Part shown: positions 52,234 through 60,504 of the stretch, piece after piece
Layout of the letters: each line of letters begins with the position of its first letter
How positions within the stretch are numbered: position 1 is the first letter of the stretch
Origin: Streptomyces flaveolus
Lineage (GTDB): Bacteria > Actinomycetota > Actinomycetes > Streptomycetales > Streptomycetaceae
Reading direction: 5' to 3'
Assembly (NCBI RefSeq): GCF_014648815.1
Contig: NZ_BMRV01000012.1
Coordinates: 1-64,000, forward strand
Length of the DNA stretch: 64,000 bases
Notes under the pieces: model-generated
What the model was told of the DNA's origin: nothing
Databases searched by the model: none
What the model saw: only the letters and a program-made list of their open reading frames with translations
Position numbers and translations under genes: made by a program

Positions 52234-53403
52234 TCAGGCTCGCTCCTCGACGAGATCGGCGGGGCCGGGCGTGGCGGGGGAGGCGTGTCCGGACAGGGCG
52301 AGCGTCAGGTCGAGTTCGGCGAGCAGGCAGCGGATCACGTGCTCGACGCCCGCCTGCCCGTCCAGGCCGAGGCCGTAGACGTACGGACGGCCCAGCAGCA
52401 CCGCCCGGGCGCCGAGCGCGAGCGCCTTGAAGACGTCGTCGCCGGTGCGGACGCCGCTGTCGAAGAGCACGGTGAGCCGGTCACCGACCGCCTGCGCCAC
52501 GCCCGGCAGCGCGTCGGCGGCCGCGACCGAACCGGCCACCTGACGCCCGCCGTGGTTGGACACCACCACACCGTCCATCCCGGCGTCGGCGGCGAGCCGG
52601 GCGTCGTCCGGGTGCAGCACGCCCTTGAGGACGATCGGGCCGTCCCAGTTCTCCCGCAGGAACGCCAGGTCCGGCCAGGTCTTGCCCGGGTCGGAGAACA
52701 GGCCGACGAAGTGCATCACCGCCGCGTTCGGATCCTCGTGCACCGGCTTCGCCAGACCCGCCAGGAACGCCGGGTCCGAGAAGTAGTTGGCGGTGCCCAC
52801 ACCGTGCAGGAACGGCAGGTACGCCTGGTCGAGGTCGCGCGGGCGCCACGACAGCAGCGGGGTGTCCAGGGTGACGAAGAGGGCCGTGAACCCGGCCGCC
52901 TTCGCCCGGTCCAGGAAGCTGCGGGCCACCTCGCGGTCCTTCGGCCAGTACAGCTGGAACCACCGCTCGGCGTCCCCCATCGCCTCCGCGACCTGCTCCA
53001 TCGGGGTGCTGGACGCCGAGGACAGGACGAACGGCACGCCCTGCGCGGCGGCGGCCCGGGCGGCGGCCCGCTCCGCGTCCGGGTGCATGATCGACAGCAC
53101 GCCCACGGGCGCCAGCGCCAGCGGAGCCGGCAGGGCACGCCCCAGCACCTCGACGGAGAGGTCCCGGTCGTGCACGTCCCGCAGCATCCGCGGCACGATC
53201 CGGCGCCGCTCCAGGGCCCGGCGGTTGGCGCGGGCCGTGGAGCCGTCGCCCGCGCTGCCCGCGACGTACCCCACGGGACCCGGACCGAGCCGCCGCTCGG
53301 TCAGCTCCTCCAGCCGGGTCAGGTCGGTGGGCAGCCGCGGCACCGCGCCCGTCATCCCGTTCAGGTAGATCTCGTACTGGAAGTCCGCCCAGTGCTTCGC
53401 CAT
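52234..53403 (-). CDS. FMN-dependent 2-hydroxyacid oxidase (lactate 2-monooxygenase-like)
   Basis: A 389-residue TIM-barrel enzyme. It shows LALAPVGVLSIMHPDAE, FQLYWPKDREVARS, LKGVLHPDDARLAADAGMDGVVVSNHGGRQ (catalytic His in SNHGGRQ) and FDSGVRTGDDVFKALALGARAVLLGRPYVYGL, all typical of the family. The N-terminus HWADFQYEIYLNG resembles lactate 2-monooxygenases, which convert L-lactate to acetate and CO2; other 2-hydroxyacids are possible. ATG 53403 is used; ATG 53451 is the alternative. Two dyads lie upstream. Confidence 0.9.
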   Translation of the reverse strand: MAKHWADFQYEIYLNGMTGAVPRLPTDLTRLEELTERRLGPGPVGYVAGSAGDGSTARANRRALERRRIVPRMLRDVHDRDLSVEVLGRALPAPLALAPVGVLSIMHPDAERAAARAAAAQGVPFVLSSASSTPMEQVAEAMGDAERWFQLYWPKDREVARSFLDRAKAAGFTALFVTLDTPLLSWRPRDLDQAYLPFLHGVGTANYFSDPAFLAGLAKPVHEDPNAAVMHFVGLFSDPGKTWPDLAFLRENWDGPIVLKGVLHPDDARLAADAGMDGVVVSNHGGRQVAGSVAAADALPGVAQAVGDRLTVLFDSGVRTGDDVFKALALGARAVLLGRPYVYGLGLDGQAGVEHVIRCLLAELDLTLALSGHASPATPGPADLVEERA

Positions 53404-53753
53404 CCGTACGTCCCGCCCCTCGTCGTCGAGCTCACGCGCCGCCAGAACCATACTCGCGAGTAGGTGGAGGGGGACCCGGCGGGTGCCGGACTGTTTCGGG
53501 AGTGTTTCCGGCCTATTGGCGAACGCGTGGATCACGCCATCCGGCCAGATCGCGTGATCGACAACCGCCCCGTTCCGGACTTGGAACGTTCTAATTCCGT
53601 GACTTCCCGCCACTGATTCAATACGCAAGGTTACTGAAATCCGTGGGGTCGATGTGTTTTTCGGCGGCGGACTCGGCAGACTCGCGCTCGCCGTTCCGGC
53701 ACCGACCGGGCCGGGACGGCACCACCCTCGAACCGAGCGGAAGGATGCACACA
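53404..53753. promoter_or_regulatory. Divergent promoter region with two dyads
   Basis: This 350-bp gap holds GATCACGC (53530-53537) inverted as GCGTGATC (53552-53559), and TTGGAACGTTCTAA (53581-53594) with a perfect GAACGTTC core. On the minus strand TTGAAT near 53619-53614 is a possible -35 for the oxidase. These are candidate operators for the hydroxyacid oxidase; no gene is supported in the gap. Confidence 0.42.
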
Positions 53754-54188
53754 ATGCGGAACACCGCGCGCTGGGCAGCGACTCTGGGCCTGACGGCCAC
53801 CGCCGTCTGCGGGCCCCTCGCGGGAGCCTCCCTCGCCTCCCCGGCCCCCGCCCCCGCGTCGCTCTACGCCCCCTCGGCCCTGGTGCTGACCGTGGGGCAA
53901 GGAGAGAGCGCTGCCGCCGCCGCGCCGCTGCGCGCCGTCACCCTGACCTGTACGCCGAGAGCGTCCGGCACCCACCCGGCCGCCGGCCCGGCCTGCGCGG
54001 AACTGCGCGGCGCGGGCGGCGACTTCGACGCCCTGAGGGGCGACACCGGTGTGCTGTGCACCCGGGAGTACGCCCCGGTCGTGGTCACCGTGGAGGGGGT
54101 CTGGCAGGGCCGGCGCGTCTCCTACGAGCGCGCCTTCGCCAACGAGTGCGTGAAGAACGCGGGCAGTACGAGCGTCTTCACGTTCTGA
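53754..54188 (+). CDS. Streptomyces subtilisin inhibitor (SSI) family protein, P1 Arg
   Basis: A 144-residue secreted protease inhibitor. The signal peptide covers about residues 1-32. The mature part starts near SLYAPSALVLTVGQGES and keeps the four SSI cysteines in two disulfides and the C-terminal VWQGRRVSYERAFANECVKN and SVFTF. The reactive loop reads VLCTREYAP, so P1 is Arg104 and P1' is Glu105, predicting inhibition of trypsin-like proteases rather than mainly subtilisin. GGAAGG (53739-53744) lies 9 nt before ATG 53754; ATG 53745 is too close to it. Secreted in quantity in most streptomycetes. Confidence 0.94.
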   Translation: MRNTARWAATLGLTATAVCGPLAGASLASPAPAPASLYAPSALVLTVGQGESAAAAAPLRAVTLTCTPRASGTHPAAGPACAELRGAGGDFDALRGDTGVLCTREYAPVVVTVEGVWQGRRVSYERAFANECVKNAGSTSVFTF

Positions 54189-54276
54189 GAGACCGGGACC
54201 GCGCGGCCCGCGCGACGTGACCGGCTGCTCGTCGCTGGGGAGTGCGAGCGCCGCCGCGTGGACGGGACGGTCCCGC

Positions 54277-54320
54277 ACCGGGGACGGCGGACGGAGTGGG
54301 GCCGTCCGCCGTTCCCCGGT
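54277..54320. terminator. Strong bidirectional hairpin between SSI and CDGSH genes
   Basis: Positions 54277-54294 pair with 54302-54320 with a single bulged T, an 18-bp stem with a 7-nt loop. It lies between convergent genes. Confidence 0.85.
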
Positions 54321-54328
54321 ATCGAGGT

Positions 54329-54586
54329 TCAGGACTCGGCGCCCGGCCCCCGGCCCTCGGCGCCGCCCGCCGGCCCGTCGCCCGGGCCGGACGACCGGGC
54401 GCGGTGGCTGGTGTCGCACCAGGGGTAGCGCCGGCTGCGGCGACAGGTGCACAGGGCGACCCGGAAGCGGTCGGAGGACACCGTCGTCCCGTCCTCCAGC
54501 TCGATCTCCACCGGGCCCTCCACCAGCATCGGCCCCCGGCGCTGGACGGTGATCCGGCGGGGCGGGTCAGACGGGGAGTTCGGCAC
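54329..54586 (-). CDS. CDGSH-type iron-sulfur domain protein
   Basis: An 85-residue protein with the single CDGSH-like motif CTCRRSRRYPWCDTSH, in which Cys3-His1 coordinate a redox-active 2Fe-2S cluster; the Gly of CDGSH is Thr here. The N-terminal part is a short beta sheet (MLVEGPVEIELEDGTTVS), and the C-terminal tail is Gly/Pro-rich. It is last in a three-gene leftward cluster with an NPPY methyltransferase (its start overlaps that gene by 20 bp) and a diiron-type oxidase gene. Cytoplasmic electron transfer or cluster transfer is probable. Confidence 0.88.
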   Translation of the reverse strand: MPNSPSDPPRRITVQRRGPMLVEGPVEIELEDGTTVSSDRFRVALCTCRRSRRYPWCDTSHRARSSGPGDGPAGGAEGRGPGAES

Positions 54587-55211
54587 GGACGACCACCAGC
54601 TCTTCCTCGTTGTCGGCCAGGGACAGCAGACCCCGCTGCCGCAGCCAGCGCTCCCGGCCGCGGACCACGGGCCCGAAGGCGATCCGCTGCCGCCTGATCA
54701 CCGCGGCCTTCAGACCGGCCGCCCGCAGATGCCCGACCGTCTGCTCCGGATCGCTGAGCGCGGACTGCACGAGCAGCAGCACACCACCGGGCCGCAGCAG
54801 GGCGGGCACCTCCCGGCAGATCCGGTCCAGCACCAGCCGGCCGTCGTGACCCGCGTCCCAGGCCCGGGCCGCCCCACGCGGCCGGTGGCCGCCGCCCGGC
54901 GCCGGAACGTACGGCGGATTGGCGAGGACGAGGTCGAACGACTCACCCCGTACCGGAGTGAAGAGGTTGCCGCGCAGGACCCGGACGCGTACGCCGGCCC
55001 GCGCAGCGTTCAGCCGGGCGGCCCACACGGCACGCCGTGACACGTCCACCGCGGTGACCCGGCCGCCCAGCCGGGCCGCCGCCAGCGCCAGGGCGCCCGA
55101 GCCGGTCCCCACGTCGAGCACGGCCGCTCCCGGGGGCAGCGACTCGTCGGACAGGGCCCCGGCCAGCAGGGCGGTGTCCTCCTGAGGGGCGTAGACGCCC
55201 GGTAGCACCAT
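54567..55211 (-). CDS. HemK2/MTQ2-type SAM methyltransferase (NPPY)
   Basis: A 214-residue methyltransferase. Motif I is VLDVGTGSGALALAAARLG (about 30-48), and NPPYVPAPG (about 99-107) is the NPPY motif used to methylate Gln/Asn side chains or adenine. This matches the MTQ2/HemK2 group, which modifies release factors in eukaryotes; targets in actinobacteria are unknown. ATG 55211 (MVLPGVYAPQEDT) is the usual family start; GTG 55220 is possible. It overlaps the CDGSH gene by 20 bp. Confidence 0.86.
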   Translation of the reverse strand: MVLPGVYAPQEDTALLAGALSDESLPPGAAVLDVGTGSGALALAAARLGGRVTAVDVSRRAVWAARLNAARAGVRVRVLRGNLFTPVRGESFDLVLANPPYVPAPGGGHRPRGAARAWDAGHDGRLVLDRICREVPALLRPGGVLLLVQSALSDPEQTVGHLRAAGLKAAVIRRQRIAFGPVVRGRERWLRQRGLLSLADNEEELVVVRAELPV

Positions 55212-55241
55212 GAAATTCACGCAACCCACGTACCCCCGTCG

Positions 55242-56273
55242 TCACGAAATATGGGAGGTTCCCGAGGGTGCGGGGGACACGCCCGCCAGGGGAGTGCGCA
55301 GCGAGGAGCGGCCGGCCCGCCAGTCGGCGAGCAGCCGGTCGGCGAAGCGGTCCTCCAGGTACCCGGTGGCGTCGATGCCGAAGACGACGTCCGCCGCCAG
55401 CTGCGGTTCCTGCTCCAGCAGTCCGTCGATCACCTCGTGCCGGACGATCTGCTCGTGCACCGCGTCGGCCTCGATGTGCTCGTCGTAGAAGTGCTCGGCG
55501 GCGGGCCCCGCACCGGTACGGCGCATCGCCTCGGCGAGCCGCCGGGAACCGGGCGACGAGGTGATCTCGACCGCCGCGAAGTGACCGACCAGGGCGCCGC
55601 GCAACGCCCGGTGCAGGCCGAACAGGGACATCATGTTCACCGTGGCCAGGCACTCGGCCGAGGCCGCCTCCAGATGACGCCCGTACGTCGTGTCCAGACC
55701 GAGGTCCGTCATCAGGTCGGCGAACAGCCGGGCGTGCACGCGGTCGGCACGGCCGCCGCCGTACTCGTCGAACTCCACCGCCGCCATCGCCGCCTTCGCG
55801 CGGCCCCACAGCCGCGGCAGCACCCAGGCGTGCGGGTCGGCCTCCTTGAGGTGGTACAGGGAGCGCTGGGCCGCGTACTCCCGCAGGTGCCACAACTCGC
55901 CCTCGTCCCGCAGGAAGTGGCTCACGCCCTTGCCGTCGACGGGCTCGACCAGCAGTGCCCCGACCGCGTCCGCCACACTGTCGTGGACCGGGGTGTCGGC
56001 GCGCAGCGCGGACAGGAAGCGGTCCTCCAGCGCCGCCCGGGTGCGCAGCAGGCCGGGGTCCCACTCCAGGCCGGGGGACACGCCGGCGAAACCGCGGTAG
56101 TGCAGCTCGTAGCACTGGTAGAGGGCAAGCTGCAGGTCGTCGCCGTACGGGGACGCCGCGGCGACCTCCTCGGGGCGGGGCAGCGGGCCGGTGCCGAGCA
56201 GATACGAGCCGACGGCCGCGGAGAGCGGGCCCCGGGCCGTCGGCAGCTGTGGTTCTTCGCGGACGTTCTCCAT
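55242..56273 (-). CDS. Iron-containing redox enzyme family protein (haem-oxygenase-like diiron fold)
   Basis: A 343-residue all-helical protein. ALYQCYELHYRGFAGV, HFLRDEGELWHLREYAAQRSLYHLKEADPH and HFYDEHIEADAVHEQIVRHEVIDGL supply His/Glu metal ligands in the order seen in haem-oxygenase-like diiron oxidases and oxygenases. Members of this fold oxidise or cleave diverse small molecules. It is 30 bp upstream of the methyltransferase and probably forms one operon with it and the CDGSH gene. The pairing of a diiron enzyme with a 2Fe-2S CDGSH protein suggests electron supply, as inference. Confidence 0.84.
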   Translation of the reverse strand: MENVREEPQLPTARGPLSAAVGSYLLGTGPLPRPEEVAAASPYGDDLQLALYQCYELHYRGFAGVSPGLEWDPGLLRTRAALEDRFLSALRADTPVHDSVADAVGALLVEPVDGKGVSHFLRDEGELWHLREYAAQRSLYHLKEADPHAWVLPRLWGRAKAAMAAVEFDEYGGGRADRVHARLFADLMTDLGLDTTYGRHLEAASAECLATVNMMSLFGLHRALRGALVGHFAAVEITSSPGSRRLAEAMRRTGAGPAAEHFYDEHIEADAVHEQIVRHEVIDGLLEQEPQLAADVVFGIDATGYLEDRFADRLLADWRAGRSSLRTPLAGVSPAPSGTSHIS

Positions 56274-56336
56274 GCGACGCGGGTACCCGCCGGGCGCCAT
56301 CGCATCCGCGTCGCGCCCGGCGCCCGCGTCGCCGTG

Positions 56337-56519
56337 CTACTCCTTGCCGGACTCCTCCTGCGCCTCGACGTTCGGCGAGGTGGCGTCGCCCGCCTCGCCC
56401 CGGTGCCGCCGCTCCCGCGCGGACTCCGGGTCACGGGTCTCGGCCTCCTCGATCTCGCGCATGACCTCCTCGATGGCCGTCTCGGGCTTCCGGTGGCCGC
56501 GTTCGCCTTCGTGGGACAC
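56337..56519 (-). CDS. Small charged hypothetical protein
   Basis: A 60-residue hydrophilic protein, rich in Glu, Arg and Lys (AIEEVMREIEEAETRDPES), probably helical. GTG 56519 has GAGGAG upstream and the reading frame has the expected GC pattern, so it is likely real. No family is recognised. It sits 63 bp before the diiron-type oxidase gene on the same strand and may be its first cistron. Confidence 0.6.
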   Translation of the reverse strand: MSHEGERGHRKPETAIEEVMREIEEAETRDPESARERRHRGEAGDATSPNVEAQEESGKE

Positions 56520-56583
56520 GTGGGGCTCCTCTTCTCGTTCGGTTCGGTGTGGCGGTCGTCCCCGTCCGGGGACCGCGTCGGTG

Positions 56584-57594
56584 TCAGTTCGCCGCGGACG
56601 CGATGCGCAGCGGCACCGGGCCGGGGACGGCGGGCTCGTCGTTGCGGCGGACGATCTCCGCCCACCAGGACGGCCCGTCCTCGATGTGGCGCAGCAGGAC
56701 GCCCTCGCGTATCGCCCAGGGGCACAGCGTCACCGACTCCAGTCCGGTCAGCTTCATCGCCGTGTGCCCGACCACCGCGCCCGCCAGGCTCTGTGCGGAG
56801 CGCGGCGCGGAGATTCCGGGCAGGCGGGCCCGCTCCGCGGCGGACAGGGCGGCCAGCCGGCCGACAGCCTGCTTCAGGTCCGCGCAGCTCATCCGGCGTT
56901 CCTCGAAGGGCCCGTGCCGACCGGGCAGGGCCCCGCACAGCCGCCCGAGCTGCTGGAACGTCCGTGAGGTCGCCACCGCCGTGCGCGGTCCCTCCCAGCG
57001 GATCCGCGCCGCGACGTCCCGCAGCTGGTGGCGGACCGCGCGGCGCAGCGCCCGCAACTGCTCCGGATGCGGTGCGTCCTGGCCGCCGGCGAGGAACTCG
57101 TGGGTCAGGCGCCCGGCGCCCAGCGGCAGCGAGGCCACGAAGTCGGGCAGCCGGCCACGGCCGAAGGCGACCTCCAGCGAGCCGCCGCCGATGTCCAGCA
57201 GGGCGAGCGGTCCCGACCGCCAGCCCATCCAGCGCCGGGCCCCGAGGAACGTCAGCTCGGCCTCCACCTCGCCCGGCAGGGTGCACAGCCCGACCCCGGT
57301 GCGGGCCCGGACCGTGCGCAGCACCTCCTGGCGGTTCGGCGCGGCACGCACCACGGCGGTCGCGAACGCCAGCGGGTCGGCCGCACCCCAGCGGGCCGCG
57401 GTCCGGCTCGCGTCGGCGACCGCCGCCACCAGCCGCTCCACGGCCTCCTCGGGGACCGGAGCACCGTGCCGGACCTGCTCGGACAGCCGCAGGCGCCACT
57501 TCGCCGTGTGGACCGGCAGCGGAACACCGCCCGCCGCGTCGGCCACCACGAGTCGGACGGTGTTCGACCCGACATCCACCACGCTGATTCGCAT
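56584..57594 (-). CDS. Exopolyphosphatase/GppA-family phosphatase
   Basis: A 336-residue Ppx/GppA protein of the acetate-kinase/Hsp70 fold. The phosphate-1 motif is VDVGSNTVRLVVAD (about 5-18), the second is LLDIGGGSLEVAFG (about 133-146), and EAELTFLGA is present. The family hydrolyses polyphosphate or pppGpp. Actinobacteria usually carry two paralogues, so which activity applies is open. ATG 57594 gives the canonical MRISVVDVGSNT start. Downstream of the export operon by 86 bp but probably separate. Confidence 0.9.
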   Translation of the reverse strand: MRISVVDVGSNTVRLVVADAAGGVPLPVHTAKWRLRLSEQVRHGAPVPEEAVERLVAAVADASRTAARWGAADPLAFATAVVRAAPNRQEVLRTVRARTGVGLCTLPGEVEAELTFLGARRWMGWRSGPLALLDIGGGSLEVAFGRGRLPDFVASLPLGAGRLTHEFLAGGQDAPHPEQLRALRRAVRHQLRDVAARIRWEGPRTAVATSRTFQQLGRLCGALPGRHGPFEERRMSCADLKQAVGRLAALSAAERARLPGISAPRSAQSLAGAVVGHTAMKLTGLESVTLCPWAIREGVLLRHIEDGPSWWAEIVRRNDEPAVPGPVPLRIASAAN

Positions 57595-57680
57595 GAAGGC
57601 GCTGGTACCCGCGCCGGCCCGCGCGAACCCACCCCCGGCCCGCGCCCGGGCCGGGACGGCCGGGCACCACCGGCCGGGTC

Positions 57681-60503
57681 TCAGGCCAGCTGCCGGCGCA
57701 CCAGCTCGTGCAGCCGGCCACCCGTGTCCGCCAGCAGCTCGGCCGGCGGGCCCTGCTGGGCGACCTTGCCGTCCTCCATCACGATCACGCGGTCGGCGTC
57801 CAGCACCGTGGTCAGACGGTGCGCGATGACGATCCGGGTGGCGTTCAGCGCCTTGGTCGACTCGATCACCGTGCGCTGCGTCTCGTTGTCCAGGGCGCTG
57901 GTCGCCTCGTCGAAGAAGAGGACGCGCGGCCGGCGGATCAGCGCCTGCGCGATCATCAGCCGCTGCCGCTGGCCCCCGGAGACCGCCCCGCTGCCCGACA
58001 CGATGGTGTGCAGGCCCATCGGCATCCGCTTGATGTCCTCGGCGAGCCCCGCCATCTCGGCCGCCGCCATCGCCTCCTCCGGCGTGTACGGCTCGGTGCC
58101 GCAGATGACGTCCAGGATCGAGCCGGTGAACGGCTGCGCGTGCTGGAGCACCACCCCGCACTGCCGGCGCACCGCCGACTGGTCGAGCGCGGCCAGGTCC
58201 TGGCCGTCGTACAGGACGCTGCCCGACAGCGGACGGTCGAAGCCGATGAGCAGCCGCAGCAGGGTCGACTTGCCGCAGCCGCTGGGCCCCACGATCGCCA
58301 CGAACTCGCCCGGCCGCACCGCGAACGACACGTCGTCCAGGACCAGCGGCCCGTCGTCGGTGTACCGGAACGACAGCCGCCGCGCCTCGATCGCCCCGGA
58401 CAGCGGACCGGGCCGGGTGCTCGCGGCGCGCACCTCGGGCGCCGCCTCCAGCACCGGCTTGATCTCCTCGAACAGCGGCAGCGCCGCCACCGCCGACACG
58501 AAGGCACCGGTCAGCTGGGTGACCGAGGTCAGCAGCATCGTCACCGAGGTGTTGAAGGTGAGGAACGCCGCCGCCGACATCGAACCGCGGGCCGGGCCGG
58601 CCAGCAGCATGAACATCAGCAGCGTGCACAGCGGGAGATACACCGCGCCGAGCACCGCGTTGAGGTTCTTGATGCGCCCGGCCCGCTGCTGGAGCTCACG
58701 GCTGCGCGCGAACTGCGCCGCCCAGGCCGCGTAGGCGTAGTTCTCGGCCGCCGCGACCCGCAGCTTGGGCAGTCCGCGCAGGGTCTGGAAGGCCTGGTTG
58801 TTCAGCTTGTTGGTGAGCTGCACCAGCCGTCGCTGCCAGCGCACCTGCCACAGTCCGAGAGCCAGGAACACCGCGGCGACGACCACCAGCATGCCGATCG
58901 CCGCGAGCGCCATCGGCACGCTGTACCAGAGCAGCAGCCCCAGGTTCATCGCCCCGACGGTCACCGACTGGGCCACCGTCGGCCCGACCCCGGCCAGCAG
59001 CCTGCGGATCGCGCTGATGCCCATGGCCGCGCTCGCCAGCTCACCCGTGGAGCGCTCGGTGAAGAACCGGGTCGGCAGCCGCAGCAGCCTGTCCCACACG
59101 GCCGGCTGGAGGGTCGCCTCGATACGTCCCTCCAGCCGCAGGATCGTGAGGTTCTGCAACAGCATGAACGCCGCCGCGACGACACTGCTCAGCATCACCG
59201 CGAGACACACCTGCACGATCAGCCCGGTCTGCGCCTTGGGCACGAACTCGCCGAGCACCTTGCCGGTGGCGACCGGCACCAGCGCGCCGATCGCCACCGT
59301 CACCAGCCCGGCGAGCAGCAGGCTCGCCAGATCACCGCGCGTGCCCCGCAGACAGAACCGCAGCAGCCGCAGCGGACCGAGCCGGCGCTCGGGCAGCGGC
59401 CGGTAGAACATCACCGCGCGCGGCTCGAACTCCCCGGCGTTCGCCTTCTCGACCGGCGTCTCCCGGCCGGTCGCCGGATGCACGGCCACATAGCCCCCGC
59501 GCCGCCACAGCAGCGCCACCGGCGCGCCCGACAGGGCCCGGTGACCGACCAGCGGCCCGACGTCGTCCCGCCACCAGCGGCCGTCCAGCCGTACGGCCCG
59601 GGTGCGGACCCGGGAGGCCAGGGCGATCCGCTCCACCGGGTCGAGCCGGTCGCTCTCGGTGCCGTTCTGCGCGGGCTCGGCCAGCGTGATCCCGGCCGCG
59701 CGGGCGACCAGTTCGCAGGCCGCGTAGGTGGCGTCGGCGTCGGCGGCCGTGGCCCGCTTCCCCGACCGCCTGCCGATGGAGGCCAGCAGCGTGCGGTCGG
59801 CCTGGGCGCGAACCGCCTCACCGGCCTTGATGCCGGCCGCCGTGCGCGTCTCGTGGGTGCGCTCCAGCTGCTCGATCCAGCGGTCCAGCGTGGTCAGCAG
59901 CCGGTACTGCTGGTCGACCATGCTCTGCCACAGCGCGGGGTCCATCAGCAGGTCGGCGGCCGCCTCGTCGCCGTACACCGCGCCGTACTGCACGCTGCCG
60001 GGCGGCACCTGCATCCAGAAGACGTCGTCGTCGGTGGGCGTCGCCGCCCGTTCCGAGGCCATCGGCGCCTGGAAGAGGATGGACAGACTGCGCCCGACGC
60101 CCAGGGCGAGGGCGTACTCCAGCGGACTCGTCGTCGGCGGCACGTACTGGGGGTTGCCGTACTCGTCGTACGACCACGTCTGCGTGGCCGCCGGCTGGTA
60201 CAGCTCGCGCAGCCCGATGCGGTGCACCACGCAGTCCCGCAGGGGACGGGCGACCAGCGTGTGCTGGGGCCCGGCCACCGGACCGAGCAGCACCGAACCC
60301 GCCTCCAGGCGGCCCAGGTGGTGCCAGTGGCCCTGCTGCCCGGCGTCCACCGCGAACAGGTCCACCGCGCCGGACACGACCAGCCAGAGCACCTGGGGTC
60401 CCTCCAGGTCGAGGCGGTTGAACCCGGCGCAGTCCACGCGCGTGCCCAGGGAGCCGAGCGCGCCGAGGACGAGATCGCCCTGCCCTTCGTGCACCGTCGT
60501 CAT
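57681..60503 (-). CDS. NHLP-type bacteriocin exporter, permease-ATPase with N-terminal cNMP-like domain
   Basis: A 940-residue ABC exporter. The N-terminal region (about 30-120) looks like a cyclic-nucleotide-binding/cupin domain, and a long soluble linker runs to about 410. Six transmembrane helices cover about 420-690. The nucleotide-binding domain has Walker A GPSGCGKST (about 738), the signature VSGGQRQRL (about 840) and Walker B VLFFDEATSALD. This is the second, peptidase-less transporter of NHLP (NHLM) leader-peptide export systems. It starts 1 nt after the stop of the C39 transporter gene (TGAgATG), so the two are coupled. It probably pairs with that protein. Confidence 0.92.
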   Translation of the reverse strand: MTTVHEGQGDLVLGALGSLGTRVDCAGFNRLDLEGPQVLWLVVSGAVDLFAVDAGQQGHWHHLGRLEAGSVLLGPVAGPQHTLVARPLRDCVVHRIGLRELYQPAATQTWSYDEYGNPQYVPPTTSPLEYALALGVGRSLSILFQAPMASERAATPTDDDVFWMQVPPGSVQYGAVYGDEAAADLLMDPALWQSMVDQQYRLLTTLDRWIEQLERTHETRTAAGIKAGEAVRAQADRTLLASIGRRSGKRATAADADATYAACELVARAAGITLAEPAQNGTESDRLDPVERIALASRVRTRAVRLDGRWWRDDVGPLVGHRALSGAPVALLWRRGGYVAVHPATGRETPVEKANAGEFEPRAVMFYRPLPERRLGPLRLLRFCLRGTRGDLASLLLAGLVTVAIGALVPVATGKVLGEFVPKAQTGLIVQVCLAVMLSSVVAAAFMLLQNLTILRLEGRIEATLQPAVWDRLLRLPTRFFTERSTGELASAAMGISAIRRLLAGVGPTVAQSVTVGAMNLGLLLWYSVPMALAAIGMLVVVAAVFLALGLWQVRWQRRLVQLTNKLNNQAFQTLRGLPKLRVAAAENYAYAAWAAQFARSRELQQRAGRIKNLNAVLGAVYLPLCTLLMFMLLAGPARGSMSAAAFLTFNTSVTMLLTSVTQLTGAFVSAVAALPLFEEIKPVLEAAPEVRAASTRPGPLSGAIEARRLSFRYTDDGPLVLDDVSFAVRPGEFVAIVGPSGCGKSTLLRLLIGFDRPLSGSVLYDGQDLAALDQSAVRRQCGVVLQHAQPFTGSILDVICGTEPYTPEEAMAAAEMAGLAEDIKRMPMGLHTIVSGSGAVSGGQRQRLMIAQALIRRPRVLFFDEATSALDNETQRTVIESTKALNATRIVIAHRLTTVLDADRVIVMEDGKVAQQGPPAELLADTGGRLHELVRRQLA

Positions 60504-60504
60504 C

